A DNA stretch of 39,190 nt from Terriglobales bacterium. GTDB lineage: Bacteria; Acidobacteriota; Terriglobia; Terriglobales; Acidobacteriaceae. Under the pieces are notes generated by a model. The model saw only the letters and a program-made list of their open reading frames with translations. It had not been told where the DNA came from and searched no databases. The stretch is taken from contig DASTZZ010000009.1 in assembly GCA_035764005.1 (NCBI GenBank), positions 1 to 39,190 on the forward strand, given 5' to 3'. Positions 25,069 to 33,816 of this stretch are shown piece after piece. The first letter of the stretch is position 1; each line of letters starts with the position of its first letter. A program made the position numbers and the translations under genes.

Positions 25069-25713
25069 GTGTCAGAGAAGACCATCAGTGCCGTGGTCGC
25101 GGAGCGCCGCTCCACCCCTCGTTTTGCCGAAACACCGGTGCGGGAAGAGGATCTGAAAAAGATCCTGATCGCAGGACTAGAATCACCCAGCGGCTACAAT
25201 CTCCAGCCGTGGCGATTCGTCGTAGTCCGTGATGCGGAGGTTCGCAGAAACCTTCGCGCCGCCGCGCACAATCAACCCAAGATCGAGCAGGCACCGGTGG
25301 TCATTGTTGCGTTGGGCGATCCCGATGGATGGCGGCAGGGCGATCTCGATGAAATGATCCGCATCGGCTCCGAATATGGATATGCCCATCCCTCAAAATC
25401 CGGTCAGACAAGGCAACTAATCCACGATTACCTGAGCCAGCACGAAAATCTGCCTATGTGGCTCAACCGTCAGGTGATGATCGCGCTCACTACGATGATG
25501 CTGATGGCCGAGGCGCTTGGCTATGACACTGCGCTGATGGAAGGCTTCAAGGATCAGGAAGTTCGCGATACAGTTTACGCTCCGGCCGACATGGAAGTCG
25601 TCTGCCTGCTCGCAATCGGTCACCGCGATGGCGAAGACAAACGCTACGGTGGAAGATTTCCAAGCGATCGCGTGTTGTTTGCAGAACGATTCGGAAATCC
25701 ATTCAGGTTGTAA
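25069..25713 (+). CDS. Nitroreductase family protein
   Basis: FMN-dependent oxidoreductase fold. The N-terminal region VVAERRSTPRFAETPVREEDL, the FMN-binding SPSGYNLQPWRFVVV and the C-terminal GYDTALMEGF and ADMEVVCLLAIGHRDG are typical. About 214 residues, normal for the family, working as a dimer. The GTG at 25069, with GGAG about 8 bases before it, is the best start; the longer TTG at 25024 adds an unlikely leader. The physiological substrate is not known. Confidence 0.9.
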   Translation: MSEKTISAVVAERRSTPRFAETPVREEDLKKILIAGLESPSGYNLQPWRFVVVRDAEVRRNLRAAAHNQPKIEQAPVVIVALGDPDGWRQGDLDEMIRIGSEYGYAHPSKSGQTRQLIHDYLSQHENLPMWLNRQVMIALTTMMLMAEALGYDTALMEGFKDQEVRDTVYAPADMEVVCLLAIGHRDGEDKRYGGRFPSDRVLFAERFGNPFRL

Positions 25714-25747
25714 GATTTCGCAGGCCACTCGCACGAAATTGAAGCTC

Positions 25748-25825
25748 CTAAGCTGCGAAGCCAACAGTCGATTCACTGTGTCGGACAACGCCTTGGCTTA
25801 GAAGCTCAAGAGCTCAGCAGCTTAG
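25748..25825. repeat. Inverted repeat CTAAGCTGC / GCAGCTTAG
   Basis: 9-base arms with about 60 bases between. The left side in reverse complement reads GGCTTCGCAGCTTAGGAGCT, a degenerate relative of the dispersed element at 6629 and 26316. The right arm ends inside the ribosome-binding region of the NUDIX gene. Confidence 0.55.
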
Positions 25826-25836
25826 AAGGTTGTTTC

Positions 25837-26280
25837 ATGCGCCGCGATTATCCTGACCGCCCATTTCTTGGTGTTGGCGCTATCGTCATTCATGACAATC
25901 GGGTATTACTCGTTCGCCGGGCAAATCCTCCCCTTCAGGGCGAATGGTCTATTCCCGGCGGCTTGGTGGAAACGGGAGAGACTACTCGGGATGCGATTGT
26001 TCGTGAGGTACTCGAAGAGACCGCGTTGCGGGTTGAAGTGGCCGCATTGGTGGAAGTATTCGAACGCATTCTTCGGGACAATCAGTCTCGTGTGCAATAT
26101 CACTACGTGCTCCTGGATTACCGATGCTGCGTGGCCAGCGGAGAGGCGTACGCCGGCTCCGATGTGAGCGAGGTGCGCTGGGTGACTTTGGATGAACTGG
26201 AATTGCTCTCCGTAGCGCCAGAGACATGCGCAGTAATTCGCAAAGCTGTTGATTCCGCAGCAAACAAATCGGAACTATAA
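25837..26280 (+). CDS. NUDIX hydrolase
   Basis: 147 residues. The NUDIX box runs from Gly42 to Leu64: GLVETGE, then REVLEE, with Ala63 in place of the usual Gly near its end. Glu57, Glu60 and Glu61 for metal binding are present. N-terminal strands PFLGVGAIVIHDNRVLLVRRA and the GEWSIPGG lead are typical of ADP-ribose pyrophosphatase-like housekeeping enzymes. It hydrolyses a nucleoside diphosphate derivative; the exact substrate is not determinable. GAAGG 7 bases before the ATG serves as ribosome binding site. Confidence 0.92.
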   Translation: MRRDYPDRPFLGVGAIVIHDNRVLLVRRANPPLQGEWSIPGGLVETGETTRDAIVREVLEETALRVEVAALVEVFERILRDNQSRVQYHYVLLDYRCCVASGEAYAGSDVSEVRWVTLDELELLSVAPETCAVIRKAVDSAANKSEL

Positions 26281-26315
26281 ACTCGGTTCTCTCCTCGTTC
26301 CTTGTTGATAATCTG

Positions 26316-26347
26316 GCTTCGTGGCTTCGCAGCTCCGAAGCTTCTTG
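26316..26347. repeat. Dispersed 32-base element, copy 2
   Basis: Same sequence as 6629-6660 apart from two positions. It ends one base before the ATG of the Rsm22-like gene, occupying its whole ribosome-binding region. Confidence 0.75.
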
Positions 26348-26348
26348 C

Positions 26349-27305
26349 ATGCTTCCTCCTGAACTCGCAGCCGCAATCGCCGCATTGAACGCAGAAATTC
26401 CGCGTGGAGATCTCGCACGCACTGTGGCCGAGCTTAGCTCGCAATATCGTGCGAAGACGCGATCGCGCCCGCAGCTCACCGCTATGCATCGCACTGCGTA
26501 TCTTGCGGCCCGCTTGCCGGCAACTTATGCGGTGATCGCGCGTGTGATTCGCGAAGCACAACTCCGCGTTCCAGGATTGCGCGTTGAAAGTATGATCGAC
26601 TTGGGCGCTGGTCCTGGGGCAGCAATGTGGGCCGCAGCAGAGCAATTTCCTGATCTCGCGCGAATTCTTTTGATAGAAGATTCGGCTGGATGGGTCGAGA
26701 TGGGCAGACGATTAAGTTCCAGCTCGGGAAATAGCGCGATTCGTAATGCCGATTGGCGGCAGGGAAGCGTCACTCGCGAATTTTCACTGGAGTCGTTCGA
26801 CTTCGTGATTGCGTCGTACTTGATGAATGAAATTCCGGTGCAGGACCGGACCAGAGTCGCACTGGCGGCATGGCAATGCACGAAGAAATTGCTTGTGATT
26901 ATCGAGCCAGGCACGCCGGAGGGATTTGCCAATATCCGCAGCCTTCGTCAGGAGTTAATTGCTGCAGGAGGCTATATAGCGGCGCCATGCCCTCACGCAA
27001 ACGACTGCCCGATTGCGGCCGGAGACTGGTGCCACTTCTCTGAGCGTCTGGAGCGCACCTCCGAACACCGAAGAGCAAAGGGAGGGGAACGCGGATACGA
27101 AGACGAGAAGTATTCGTACCTGATTTTCTCGCGTGAGCCCGTCGTATTACCCGCCGCAAGAATTCTGCGGCACCCACGAAAGCACCCCGGTCATGCCGAA
27201 TTCGAACTCTGCACTGCGGAAGGACTGAAACGGGAAACGATTTCGCGCAAGCAAGGCGAGCGCTACAAGACAGCGAAGAAGGCGGAATGGGGCGAGACTT
27301 TGTAG
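26349..27305 (+). CDS. Rsm22-like methyltransferase
   Basis: 318 residues. The SAM-binding motif is MIDLGAGPGAAMWAA near residue 80. The acidic SYLMNEIP stands for motif IV. A cysteine-rich loop has Cys214, Cys220 and Cys228 in PCPHANDCPIAAGDWCHF, the signature of the Rsm22 family, whose mitochondrial member supports small-subunit ribosome assembly and appears to bind a metal cluster. The C-terminal tail is very basic (RKQGERYKTAKKAEWG), fitting RNA binding. A strong ribosome binding site is missing because a repeat abuts the start. The gene ends at a hairpin that includes its stop codon. Confidence 0.87.
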   Translation: MLPPELAAAIAALNAEIPRGDLARTVAELSSQYRAKTRSRPQLTAMHRTAYLAARLPATYAVIARVIREAQLRVPGLRVESMIDLGAGPGAAMWAAAEQFPDLARILLIEDSAGWVEMGRRLSSSSGNSAIRNADWRQGSVTREFSLESFDFVIASYLMNEIPVQDRTRVALAAWQCTKKLLVIIEPGTPEGFANIRSLRQELIAAGGYIAAPCPHANDCPIAAGDWCHFSERLERTSEHRRAKGGERGYEDEKYSYLIFSREPVVLPAARILRHPRKHPGHAEFELCTAEGLKRETISRKQGERYKTAKKAEWGETL

Positions 27306-27329
27306 AGACGCAGTACGATGCGTCTCTAC
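27302..27329. terminator. Perfect hairpin between convergent genes
   Basis: GTAGAGACGCA and TGCGTCTCTAC form an 11-base perfect stem with a 6-base loop, overlapping the stop codon of the Rsm22-like gene and lying 14 bases from the end of the convergent cyclophilin gene. There is no clean T-run, so it could be a weak bidirectional terminator or a REP-like element. Confidence 0.55.
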
Positions 27330-27342
27330 TTCTGCTCGATTC

Positions 27343-28071
27343 CTATTTCGGCGTGCTTGTTTTCGGCGGTATGCGATGCGCTGCTGCTGCGGGTTTCCGC
27401 GGTCGCGCTTTGGGCTTTGCCAGCCCTGTGATGTCGATTTTGGTAATCTTCGCCGGATCATAGGGACGGTTATCGCGAGGATCGGTCGCCTTGCGCGCAA
27501 TCTGCTTCACGAGTTCTACGCTCTCCGGAGTGCATTGGCCGAAGATCGTGTGATGTCCGTTCAGATGTGGTGTGGGAACTTCCGTGATGAAGAACTGCGA
27601 TCCATTCGTGTTCGGTCCGGAGTTGGCCATCGCGAGGCGACCGGGAACATCGAAGTTGAGGTCAGGCGAGATCTCATCCTCAAAGCTGTAGCCAGGACCG
27701 CCTTCTCCCGTTCCCTCCGGATCACCACCCTGAATCATGAAATTCGGAATCACGCGATGGAAGATGGTGCCGTTGTATAGCGGGACACCGTGTTCCTTCT
27801 TGTGCGTTTCGGGATTAGTCCAGTCCCTCGTGCCCGTGGCCAGGCCGATGAAGTTCTCGACCGTCTTTGGAGCCTGTTTTGGGAACAGCTCGCAAGTAAG
27901 ATCGCCGGCGGTAGTGTGAATGATGGCTTTGGGATTTGCCGCAGGCGCTGCCTGCTGGGCAGTGCTGTTGGCGTGAGTCGTGCGATGCGTTGTCGCCGAC
28001 TTCGATTGCGCGGTCTGGGCAAAGACAAAAGAAGGCAGAATGCAAAACAAGAAAATGAGACGAGCTGTCAT
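27343..28071 (-). CDS. Peptidyl-prolyl cis-trans isomerase, cyclophilin type, exported
   Basis: 242 residues with a signal peptide (about 1-18, SFVFAQ), a Thr/Ala-rich linker, the cyclophilin domain from about residue 48, and a basic Pro/Lys-rich tail. Active-site features are FHRVIPNFMIQGGD with the catalytic Arg, GSQFFIT, and HLNGHHTIFGQ, where His replaces the tryptophan that binds cyclosporin in eukaryotic enzymes. An insert (TGTRDWTNPETHKKEHG) lies after NFIGLATG, as in several bacterial cyclophilins. It likely folds periplasmic proteins. It is co-oriented with the dipeptidase 19 bases upstream, so probably co-transcribed. Confidence 0.93.
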   Translation of the reverse strand: MTARLIFLFCILPSFVFAQTAQSKSATTHRTTHANSTAQQAAPAANPKAIIHTTAGDLTCELFPKQAPKTVENFIGLATGTRDWTNPETHKKEHGVPLYNGTIFHRVIPNFMIQGGDPEGTGEGGPGYSFEDEISPDLNFDVPGRLAMANSGPNTNGSQFFITEVPTPHLNGHHTIFGQCTPESVELVKQIARKATDPRDNRPYDPAKITKIDITGLAKPKARPRKPAAAAHRIPPKTSTPK

Positions 28072-28090
28072 GTTCTCCTCGTGCTTAGCT

Positions 28091-29404
28091 TTAATGCGCT
28101 GAACTCATGTGTCGAGCTGCTGACGCTCGCTGCTGCGACTTCTGAGCGCGCATCTGTTTGCTGACCTGTTCAACCTGGCGGAAGACGCGCATGAAATTTC
28201 CGCCCAGAATCTTGCGAATCTGCGCTGCCGTATATCCGCGTTTAAGCAGGCCTTCGGTGATCTTGGGCAGGTCGGCCGCGGAGTCCATTCCTTCGGGCAT
28301 CGATGGCGTGCCGTCGAAATCCGAACCCAATCCCACGTGATCGATTCCCGCAACTTTGGCGATGTGATCGATGTGATCGGTGATGTCGTCGAAGGGTGGA
28401 CGCGGGATCTTCGCCGCCCATTCCTTCGCGACCTTATCGCTTTCCCAATACCGGGTAACCGGATCGGCGTCTTTGTATTTTTCTTCGACGGCATCGATGG
28501 CAGCCTTGCGGTCCTTTGCCTGGGCTTCGTAAGCCTTGCGCCAGTTCTCATCCACAAAAGCCGAGTAGTAGTTGACCATCACCACGCCGCCCTGGCGGGC
28601 GATCGCGCGCAGCATGTCGTCTGTCATGTTGCGAGGATGATTCGTTAGTGCGCGTGCCGACGAGTGCGAAGCGATCACCGGAGCACGGCTCACGAGCAGC
28701 GTGTCATAGAACGTTTTATCCGACACATGCGAAATGTCGACGATCATTCCCAAGCGGTTCATTTCGCGCACAACGTCCTTGCCGAAGTCGGTCAGCCCGT
28801 TGTGGTGCTGAACCGAAGGATCGTCGATATCGCCCGAAGAATCCGCCCATTCATTCGTATTTGACCAGGTGAGCGTCATATAGCGGACGCCTAGATGGTA
28901 GTAATCGCGCAATAGTCGGATATCGTTCTCGATCGAGTGCCCGCCCTCGATGCCCATCAGCGCGGCAAGCTTGTGCTCGCGGTGCGCGAACTCAAGTCCG
29001 GTCGTGGTGAACACCATTACCATCTTGTCCGGATGCTTCGCCGCCTGCTGATAAACAGCGTCGATCAGATCGAGCGTGCGGTGGGCATACTGTCCTTTGA
29101 ATTCAGTAGGCTCGACCCATATCGAGAAGAACTCTGCTCCAAGATTTCCCGCTTTAGCCTTGGCGAAATCCAAGTTGCCTTTATCGCCAGCCGGAGGATT
29201 GGCCATGTCGAAGTTTTCATCGAGCAGGCGCTGCGTCGTGTCAGCGTGAGTGTCGATGATGAGAGCTGAGTTGTTAATTTGTCTGGCTAACGCGGAAGCG
29301 GAAGAAGACTTGCCCGTCTTTTTTGACGGTTTTGCCTGAGCCATAAGCAATGAAGATGAAGTGAAGAAGCTAACCACCGCACACAGCAGAATCCGTGGCA
29401 GCAT
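28091..29404 (-). CDS. Membrane dipeptidase (peptidase family M19), exported
   Basis: 437 residues with a signal peptide (SLLMAQA). The renal dipeptidase fold is clear from the binuclear zinc ligands: HAD in IIDTHADTTQ, the Glu in MGIEGGHSIEND, His in DISHVSDKTF, and His in IASHSSARAL. GLGSDFDGTPSMPEG and GGNFMRVFR follow near the C-terminus. These enzymes hydrolyse dipeptides and some D-amino-acid peptides. It is the upstream gene of a pair with the cyclophilin gene. The 3' tail, after the domain, is a basic Gln-rich stretch. Confidence 0.94.
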   Translation of the reverse strand: MLPRILLCAVVSFFTSSSLLMAQAKPSKKTGKSSSASALARQINNSALIIDTHADTTQRLLDENFDMANPPAGDKGNLDFAKAKAGNLGAEFFSIWVEPTEFKGQYAHRTLDLIDAVYQQAAKHPDKMVMVFTTTGLEFAHREHKLAALMGIEGGHSIENDIRLLRDYYHLGVRYMTLTWSNTNEWADSSGDIDDPSVQHHNGLTDFGKDVVREMNRLGMIVDISHVSDKTFYDTLLVSRAPVIASHSSARALTNHPRNMTDDMLRAIARQGGVVMVNYYSAFVDENWRKAYEAQAKDRKAAIDAVEEKYKDADPVTRYWESDKVAKEWAAKIPRPPFDDITDHIDHIAKVAGIDHVGLGSDFDGTPSMPEGMDSAADLPKITEGLLKRGYTAAQIRKILGGNFMRVFRQVEQVSKQMRAQKSQQRASAARHMSSAH

Positions 29405-29437
29405 CGTCGTTTGTGAATCCTCGATAAGATGAAATGA

Positions 29438-29457
29438 AAGGCCGCTTACGCGGCCTT
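29438..29457 (-). terminator. Terminator of the DUF5715 gene
   Basis: AAGGCCGC and GCGGCCTT form an 8-base stem with a 4-base loop. Read on the minus strand it is followed by TCATTTCAT. It is located 36 bases after the stop of the DUF5715 gene and before the dipeptidase start. Confidence 0.7.
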
Positions 29458-29492
29458 CTCGGATTCTACACGACGGAATTTTCTAGGCTGAG

Positions 29493-30266
29493 CTATTGTG
29501 TCGGAGGAAGCGGCGGAAGCACTGGCGCTTCCGGAGCCGGCTCGGGCGTAACCGTAGCCTTGGTCTGAATCGCAACAGGATACGGATACCGCTGCGAAAC
29601 CATCACGTGGAAGCAAGCCTGACGGCGCTCTTCTTCCGGCTCAATCACATCTTGCTGCTTCAGATTTGCAAGATAATCGGCGATCCATTTGTGCTGCTTG
29701 CGAGTCAGTCCGCGTTTGGCGATGTCAACCGTAGTGCCGGCAAGGTGCGAGGAAGCCACTTCGCCCTCAGCCGGAGCGGCATTGTGGTTGTGCCGCATCA
29801 GCTTGCGCTGTTGCTCCATGGTGCGTACGGCTGAGTTCACCTCGATCGGCTTGTGGAACTTTTCGTAGAACTCTCGGCCCATGTCATCGACGAACTGCGC
29901 CGTCCACGGACGCGCATAGCGACGCGTATCCTTCAGCGAAGGACTGATGGTTACGTATTGCGTATCTTCGAGCCGAACCAGTACGCCGCGTTCTTCAAGC
30001 TGCTGCAGCTGCTCATCATCTTCGATCCGCTGCAACCCCGCCTGATCGATTTCAAGATTCTGTTTGAGCAGCGAATCGCGCGATCCGCGCAACTCCGGCG
30101 CAACCGGCGGCCCGTAGTAGCGCAGCCGGCGCAGATGCGCGTGCCGGCGATGGCGGTGTGAAGAAGAAAGGTGACGCGTGGTCGACCGGCGCGGCACATT
30201 GTGCACGCTAGCCTGGGCCGACACCGCAATCATGGCCGAGAGCAGAATGAGATAGAAACGGCGCAT
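29493..30266 (-). CDS. DUF5715 family protein, M15-peptidase-like, exported
   Basis: 257 residues with a signal peptide (about 1-19), then a His/Arg-rich stretch (SSHRHRRHAHLRRLRYYG) and a domain resembling zinc D,D-/L,D-carboxypeptidases of family M15: SAVRTMEQQRKLMRHN, then SSHLAGTTVDIAKRG (HxxGxxxD-type zinc ligands) and CFHVMVSQ carrying the third His. A proline-rich tail ends the protein. The family name DUF5715 is my recall; the fold assignment rests on the visible HxxGxxxD and H motifs. A role in peptidoglycan or peptide cleavage is likely but unproven. Confidence 0.8.
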   Translation of the reverse strand: MRRFYLILLSAMIAVSAQASVHNVPRRSTTRHLSSSHRHRRHAHLRRLRYYGPPVAPELRGSRDSLLKQNLEIDQAGLQRIEDDEQLQQLEERGVLVRLEDTQYVTISPSLKDTRRYARPWTAQFVDDMGREFYEKFHKPIEVNSAVRTMEQQRKLMRHNHNAAPAEGEVASSHLAGTTVDIAKRGLTRKQHKWIADYLANLKQQDVIEPEEERRQACFHVMVSQRYPYPVAIQTKATVTPEPAPEAPVLPPLPPTQ

Positions 30267-30467
30267 TTGTCCCTAGGTCCCTGAGTTCTCCAGAGTTCAG
30301 CTACAGCTTCTCTGGATTGTACCTAAGATGCAACTGGGTATTTATCTGGTTCCCTCTTTAGTAACAACAATTTGCATCTGTAGGTGAATTCGGCCAGTGG
30401 ACTTTCGTGCCTTGCTTTGCGCAGTAAAGCTCCTGTGTAAGCAGATTCAACAACATACGTTGTGGAA

Positions 30468-30479
30468 CACACCGGTGTG
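30468..30479. promoter_or_regulatory. Perfect 12-base palindrome CACACCGGTGTG
   Basis: It lies between the divergent DUF5715 and polysaccharide genes, 33 bases before the polymerase-like start. The symmetry fits a dimeric regulator site. A loose promoter pattern (TTGTGG, 15 bases, TATCCT) surrounds it. No known regulator can be named. Confidence 0.4.
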
Positions 30480-30511
30480 CTATCCTGCCGAGCGCTTTTC
30501 CCTCTCAATTC

Positions 30512-31867
30512 TTGCCGATTCCGCTCTTCAACACGGTGCTGCTGGACATATCGATCTGGGCGGTCTGCGTCATCGCATTGGTGGTCTTCGCCCGGTTGTC
30601 GGCGACGCATCCTGCGACGCCGTATGTCATCTTTCACGGCTGGTTTGTCACAGGTCGCGCTCTCGCCATTCTCAATGGCGCCCCGACGCTGTTCTCCCGG
30701 CCGGGAGGCGATCCTGTAGACGCAAATGAAATCGCTCGCGCCGTGCTCCTGGCGGACGCCGCTCTAATCGCCATGACTGGTGCATGGATTCTCGCGGCAC
30801 ACCGAAATGCACGAGGCGAGTCTCCGTTCCACTTCGAGCCGATGCCGCTAAGGCGCGACCTCATTCGACTGGTCGCCGCGTTTGCGATCCCCCTCGGCAC
30901 AATCGCCATGCTCCTGTGGAGTAGGGTTCCCGGGCTTGAGGCTCCCGCGTTTGCGGCAAGGTGGGCAGATTCAAGTTGGGCTGTGGTCGCAGAGTCGTGG
31001 GTCGGACTCGGTTTGCTGGCGCTGATCTACTCTGGCGGTTTCAAAATGGTGCTGACTGCGCCGTTTGTAGCCTATCTTGTGCTGGCTGGTTACCAGGGCA
31101 ACTTCCGTTTTCGCTTACTTATTCCCTTGATCCTGCTAGTGCAGATCTATGTCGATCGTCAGGGCAAGAGATGGCCATCAACGAGGGCATGTATAGCGCT
31201 TCTGGCGTGCGCGGTCCTCTTTTTTCCCTTAAAGGGAATTGGACAAGGTTTGCAGGCCGGAGCCGAACCTGCTGCGCTTTGGCAGAGCACCCAACGCCAG
31301 ATTGCGAATGTTTTTCGCGGAACTCATCCCGACGAGATGATTCTGGATGAACTCGCGAGCACGCTCACCCTTGCTGATCAGCACGGAAAGCTCTTTTGGG
31401 GAAGAACCTACTCAGGGATACTCACGGTTGCTGTCCCCCGACAGTGGTGGCCAGAAAAGCCGGGTCTCGCAGATTTTGAAAAAGAAATCTCAACCGCCGC
31501 GAGACCCATCGCGGCGGACGGCATGGTTGTGACCATGCTCGGCGAATTTTATTTGAACTTCTGGTATCCGGGAGTGATCCTGCTCTCGTTCGCGACTGCT
31601 TATCTGTTGGGACGAGCATTCGACGCAGCATATCGAAGGAGCTACTTCACCCTCGCGCGATTCGCATATCTACTTGTGGCCTGCAACCTGATTCAGGTCT
31701 TCCGGGACGGGCTCATCTCGTTGTTTGTCTTTGTCGCGATTAACATGATGCCGCTCATGGCAATCGTCCTCTTGCATTTCGTCTATCCCGCGCGCGTGGT
31801 TCGATCGAGTCCTCTCCTGCAAACTCCGCGTGTGCGAGCAGGTGTTACGGAGCAGAGGGTGAGCTAA
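30512..31867 (+). CDS. Polytopic membrane protein, probable polysaccharide (O-antigen-type) polymerase
   Basis: 451 residues with about ten hydrophobic segments. The long extracytoplasmic loop after about residue 245, with QRQIANVFRGTHPDEM, GKLFWGRTYSGILTVAVPRQWWPEKPG and MVVTMLGEFYLNFWYPGVILL, resembles the loop of Wzy-type oligosaccharide-repeat polymerases. It links repeat units of an exopolysaccharide or O-antigen at the inner membrane in such systems. The start is TTG at 30512 with no clear ribosome binding site; the true start may differ. The last base of its stop codon is the first base of the next ATG, so the two are translationally coupled. Confidence 0.7.
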   Translation: MPIPLFNTVLLDISIWAVCVIALVVFARLSATHPATPYVIFHGWFVTGRALAILNGAPTLFSRPGGDPVDANEIARAVLLADAALIAMTGAWILAAHRNARGESPFHFEPMPLRRDLIRLVAAFAIPLGTIAMLLWSRVPGLEAPAFAARWADSSWAVVAESWVGLGLLALIYSGGFKMVLTAPFVAYLVLAGYQGNFRFRLLIPLILLVQIYVDRQGKRWPSTRACIALLACAVLFFPLKGIGQGLQAGAEPAALWQSTQRQIANVFRGTHPDEMILDELASTLTLADQHGKLFWGRTYSGILTVAVPRQWWPEKPGLADFEKEISTAARPIAADGMVVTMLGEFYLNFWYPGVILLSFATAYLLGRAFDAAYRRSYFTLARFAYLLVACNLIQVFRDGLISLFVFVAINMMPLMAIVLLHFVYPARVVRSSPLLQTPRVRAGVTEQRVS

Positions 31868-33120
31868 TGCGAATTCTGCTCATTCATCAAGCTTTCTGCG
31901 GCCCGAATGATCCCGGCGGAACGCGCCATTACGAGATCGCGTTGAGACTGGCGGCTCAAGGACACGAAGTCACAATTGTGACAAGCCGGTACAGTTACCT
32001 GACCGGCACTGCGAAGGACCATTGCATTTATCCAGCCGGCATGCGACTCCTTTTCGCATCAACGTTGGGCGATCTGCACAAAAGATACGTTCAGCGACTG
32101 TTAGCCTTCCTCAGTTTTGCCATCACTTCCTTTTTTGTGGCAGTGCGCTCGGGACCGCACGACATCGTTTTGGGAACTTCTCCTCCGATATCTCAGTGTT
32201 TTCCTGCGCTCTGTGTTGCGCTGCTTCGCAAGAAACCGTTTGTGCTGGAGGTGCGCGATCTCTGGCCTGAATTTGCAATTGCACTCGGCCTTTTGCGCAA
32301 TCCGTTGCTCATTGGCGCCACCAAAAGTTCGGAAAAGCTTTTATATCGATTTGCCAGCGCAATCGTTGTGAATTCCCCAGGGTATACAAGCTACTTACAG
32401 CAACAGGGTGTTCCGCAATCGAAGATCGTCCTGGTCGCGAATGGTGTCGATCCATCCGCGTTCAATCCAGACGATAAAGGCGAGGAGTTTCGAGCAGCGT
32501 ACGGCTTGGCCAACAGCTTTGTCGTGATGTACACCGGCGCGCTCGGATTGGCAAACGGAGCTGAATCTCTTTTAGAGGCCGCTTCCCTCCTGCGACATGA
32601 ATCCGATCTCAACTTCGTGATTGTTGGTGACGGCAAACACAGATCCAACTTGCAGCAAATGGCACGAGATCTTGGCTTAGCAAACGTGCTGTTCGTGCCG
32701 GCACAGCCGAAGACACGCATGCCTGGAATTCTGGCTGCCGCGGATGTCTGTGTTGCTACACTCGCGAATGTCTCCTCGTTGCAGGTCACATATCCGAATA
32801 AGATATTCGACTACATGGCAGCCGGCAGGCCTACAGTGCTCGCGATCGAGGGTCCGATTCGGGAAGTCATCCAAGCCTCAGGAGGAGGGCTCTGTGTCAA
32901 TCCGGGAGATACTAGTGCACTCGCAGAAGCGCTCCTGCGATTGCGACAATCCCCGCTGTTGAGAACCGAAATGGGACTCAAAGCACGATCGTACGTTGAA
33001 ATTCACTTCAACCGCGCCGTCCAGGCTAAGCAGTTTGCCGACCTGCTCGAACGTATTGTTTCTCTACACGAGCAGAACGCGTTAGAACGTAAACGCTTCC
33101 GTATCGAGCCTGCAAGCTGA
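31867..33120 (+). CDS. Glycosyltransferase family 4 (WbuB-like)
   Basis: 417 residues, two Rossmann-like halves. The N-terminal half begins MRILLIHQAFCGPNDPGGTRHYEIA and contains VLEVRDLWPEFAIALG. The C-terminal half has FVVMYTGALGLANGAESLLEAA and LNFVIVGDGKHRSNLQ, then the donor-site region PNKIFDYMAAGRPTVLAIEGPIREVI. It transfers a sugar from an NDP donor to a lipid-linked glycan. Its 3' end overlaps the convergent FkbM gene by 95 bases. Partner of the polymerase-like gene upstream. Confidence 0.92.
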   Translation: MRILLIHQAFCGPNDPGGTRHYEIALRLAAQGHEVTIVTSRYSYLTGTAKDHCIYPAGMRLLFASTLGDLHKRYVQRLLAFLSFAITSFFVAVRSGPHDIVLGTSPPISQCFPALCVALLRKKPFVLEVRDLWPEFAIALGLLRNPLLIGATKSSEKLLYRFASAIVVNSPGYTSYLQQQGVPQSKIVLVANGVDPSAFNPDDKGEEFRAAYGLANSFVVMYTGALGLANGAESLLEAASLLRHESDLNFVIVGDGKHRSNLQQMARDLGLANVLFVPAQPKTRMPGILAAADVCVATLANVSSLQVTYPNKIFDYMAAGRPTVLAIEGPIREVIQASGGGLCVNPGDTSALAEALLRLRQSPLLRTEMGLKARSYVEIHFNRAVQAKQFADLLERIVSLHEQNALERKRFRIEPAS

Positions 33121-33814
33121 ACCGATGCGCATGTTGTAGTTGCTGAATCAGGCGTTCGGAGTCGCTGTATTCACGCTGGTGTAGCTCGACTATGATTTGC
33201 TCGCAGTTTCTAAAGGCCTCGAATTCTTCAGCGAGGAGCTCTATCTCGAGCCCTTCGATATCGCAGACCAGCGCATATTCCCCAACACCAAGGTGAGCAA
33301 TCAAGTCGCTCATAGTCGTGCCTTCGACTGTTAGCGACCCTCCGTGGCATACCTGAGGTGTGTGTCCACTCAGATTCGTATTGCCTCGCACGAAACTCTG
33401 CTCACCTGAGATATTCGAGATTGCGCGATTCAGAATTGTTACTCCGCAATTGATTCCATTGATTTTCAGGTTTTGCTCGAACAATTTCACGAGGTCAGGA
33501 TCAGGCTCGATAGCGTAAAGATGACGATCGATCGCGAGCTTGCGGCGAATATGGCAAGAGAGAACGCCAATGCTGGCGCCTAGTTCGATCACATCAAGGT
33601 CACTGCGGAGGTGCCGACATACCGCCCGAATCTCGGCGCTTTCGTAGGTGCGAAACAGGAGTTGCGATTTGACCTCAGGAGCGAGGCCGTTGCTGTGGAT
33701 GCGCAATCCTCGCGACGGTATTCGCTCGTCAAAAAGTTTGCCGATTGCGATCCCGACTGGTTTCAGCTCAGTCACGTGGGCCACGCGGGTCTTTAAAGAT
33801 TGGAGCACGCGCAT
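33026..33814 (-). CDS. FkbM family methyltransferase
   Basis: Start placed at 33814, two bases after the stop of the GT4 gene upstream, giving MRVLQSLKTRV; a longer reading from 33970 would run inside that gene. About 262 residues. SAM-binding VIELGASIGVLSCHI, the acidic IEPDPDLVKLFEQNLKING, and a later DIEGLEIELL match the FkbM domain, which O-methylates sugars or other small molecules. The C-terminal 30 residues overlap the convergent GT4 gene. It likely modifies the locus' glycan. Confidence 0.88.
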   Translation of the reverse strand: MRVLQSLKTRVAHVTELKPVGIAIGKLFDERIPSRGLRIHSNGLAPEVKSQLLFRTYESAEIRAVCRHLRSDLDVIELGASIGVLSCHIRRKLAIDRHLYAIEPDPDLVKLFEQNLKINGINCGVTILNRAISNISGEQSFVRGNTNLSGHTPQVCHGGSLTVEGTTMSDLIAHLGVGEYALVCDIEGLEIELLAEEFEAFRNCEQIIVELHQREYSDSERLIQQLQHAHRFSLQARYGSVYVLTRSARVEKQYVRAGRQTA

Positions 33815-33816
33815 TT

